Positions 63,197-64,000 of a stretch of 64,000 nt of DNA are shown piece after piece. Source of the stretch: Congzhengia minquanensis (GTDB lineage: Bacteria; Bacillota; Clostridia; UBA1381; UBA9506); NCBI RefSeq assembly GCF_014384785.1, contig NZ_JACRSU010000005.1:62001-126000 (forward strand). Reading direction: 5' to 3'. Made by a program: the position numbers and the translations under genes. The notes under the pieces are model-generated. The model worked only from the letters and a program-made list of their open reading frames with translations, had not been told where the DNA came from and ran no database searches. The number at the start of each line of letters is the position of its first letter. The stretch's first letter is position 1.

Positions 63197-64000
63197 TTAA
63201 AGCTTTGTAAGCCGTTTATTCATAATCCGCATGGCGTTTAAAATGGCGATTACCGCCACGCCCACATCTGCAAATACCGCTGCCCACATGTTGGCAAATC
63301 CAAAAGCGCTTAAAATTAATACCGCAAATTTTACGCCGATTGCCAGTACCACATTTTGTTTTACAATTGCCACCGTTTTGCCCGCAAGCTTTATGGCGGC
63401 GGGAATTTTCATTAAATTATCGTCGGTTAAAACAATGTCTGAGGCTTCTATGGCGGCGTCTGACCCCAGTGCCCCCATGGAGATGGCAACATCTGCCATG
63501 GCCAGCACCGGCGCGTCGTTAATGCCGTCGCCTACAAAAATCACCTTGCCGTTTGTTTCCGATATTATTTTGCTCATCAAGGCAACTTTATCCTGGGGTA
63601 ATAGCTCAGCATGATATTCTGAAATGCCAATTTCTTCTGCTGCGGCTTTTGCGGCGTTTTCCCGGTCGCCGGTAAGCATTACCGTTTTGTGAATTCCTAA
63701 GTCGTTTAACCGCTGAATCAGTTCTTTTGCGTTGTCCTTCACTTTGTCTGCAACCGCAATGCTGCCTAAGAACTGCCCGTCTTGAGCAACGTAAATTACC
63801 GTTCCCACAGCGCTGCTTTCTTTATATTCAATTTTATATTCTTCCATTAACTTTTTGTTTCCGGCTAAAACCTGTTTGCCGTTGATTTTAGCCGAAACGC
63901 CCCTGCCCGCCAGTTCTGCCACGTCCTCTGCCTGCAAAAGTTCACCTGCATAGGCCTCTTTCACAGCGGCAGACACCGGGTGGTTTGAAAAGCTTTCGGC
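63197..64000 (-). CDS. heavy-metal P1B-type ATPase, C-terminal part (runs off window)
   Basis: The frame is open to the window edge, so the 5' part of the gene lies beyond 64000. The visible 267 residues begin AESFSNHPVSAAV, with the His-Pro of the P1B nucleotide-binding domain. VMLTGDRENAAKAAA and VGDGINDAPVLAMADVAISM are the P-domain hinge motifs. Two final membrane helices follow. The sequence is most like CadA/ZntA zinc, cadmium or lead exporters, but the metal-selective CPC region is out of view. It has its own terminator and is separate from rnf. Confidence 0.9.
   Translation of the reverse strand, partial: AESFSNHPVSAAVKEAYAGELLQAEDVAELAGRGVSAKINGKQVLAGNKKLMEEYKIEYKESSAVGTVIYVAQDGQFLGSIAVADKVKDNAKELIQRLNDLGIHKTVMLTGDRENAAKAAAEEIGISEYHAELLPQDKVALMSKIISETNGKVIFVGDGINDAPVLAMADVAISMGALGSDAAIEASDIVLTDDNLMKIPAAIKLAGKTVAIVKQNVVLAIGVKFAVLILSAFGFANMWAAVFADVGVAVIAILNAMRIMNKRLTKL

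Noticed and set aside
1..64000. CRISPR arrays, insertion sequences, tRNA or rRNA genes, prophage
   Set aside because: No regularly spaced repeats, transposase or integrase frames, tRNA arms or rRNA segments were recognised on reading the window.

Overview
The window looks like a stretch of chromosome from an anaerobic, endospore-forming member of the Clostridia. Evidence for spore formation is spoIIE behind a Spo0A-type promoter and a 24-codon spoVM-like gene. Evidence for anaerobic life is a complete Rnf complex, a hydrogenase-like iron-sulfur sensor protein, a reverse rubrerythrin under a PerR-like repressor, and feoAB ferrous iron uptake. Shine-Dalgarno sites are strong (AGGAGG type), and TTG or GTG starts are fairly common. 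No phage, insertion sequence, CRISPR array, rRNA or tRNA was seen.

Layout. 1-14476: an XRE regulator (minus), then a long rightward run of feoAB, leuCDB, a CAP-domain protein, aroK, a HIT protein, nfo, a KDPG-type aldolase with a 2-keto-3-deoxygalactonate kinase, two secreted proteins of unknown function, and an Orn/Lys/Arg decarboxylase-family enzyme. 14477-15204 holds a decayed XRE regulator. 15205-16319: reverse rubrerythrin and a PerR-like Fur protein (minus). 16425-21213: a seven-gene signalling operon with a tyrosine kinase, a PHP phosphatase, a DRTGG protein, an RsbW-like ATPase, a sensory hydrogenase-like protein, a second DRTGG protein and a PHP protein. 21212-28777: a six-gene catabolic cluster (old yellow enzyme, SDR, fumarate-reductase-like flavoprotein, two TIM-barrel isomerases, Gfo/Idh/MocA dehydrogenase) divergent from an AraC regulator. 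28840-30791: a GntR/ABC exporter operon with its own operator. 30837-32161: a GH27 alpha-galactosidase and a small Cys protein. 32292-35119: spoIIE, a small membrane protein and spoVM. 35188-37953: a UroD-like protein and a LysM-G5-M23 cell wall peptidase. 38026-48511: glycogen metabolism, with a GH13 enzyme on the minus strand and glgB-C-D-A-P on the plus strand. 48473-49942: a MATE exporter behind a structured leader that resembles a guanidine-IV (mepA) riboswitch. 50070-58073: two very large, related secreted proteins flanking a sialidase-like protein. 58077-63087: rnfCDGEAB. 63197-64000: the 3' part of a metal P-type ATPase gene that runs off the window.

How the parts fit. Rnf would couple ferredoxin oxidation to ion pumping and NADH formation. 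The hydrogenase-like sensor operon probably reports redox or H2 state through a phosphorylation or anti-sigma switch. Glycogen genes are commonly active before sporulation in Clostridia. The secreted proteins, sialidase-like protein, alpha-galactosidase, galactonate-type enzymes and six-gene catabolic cluster suggest a saprophytic or gut lifestyle using plant or host glycans and glycosides. These links are inferences from gene content.
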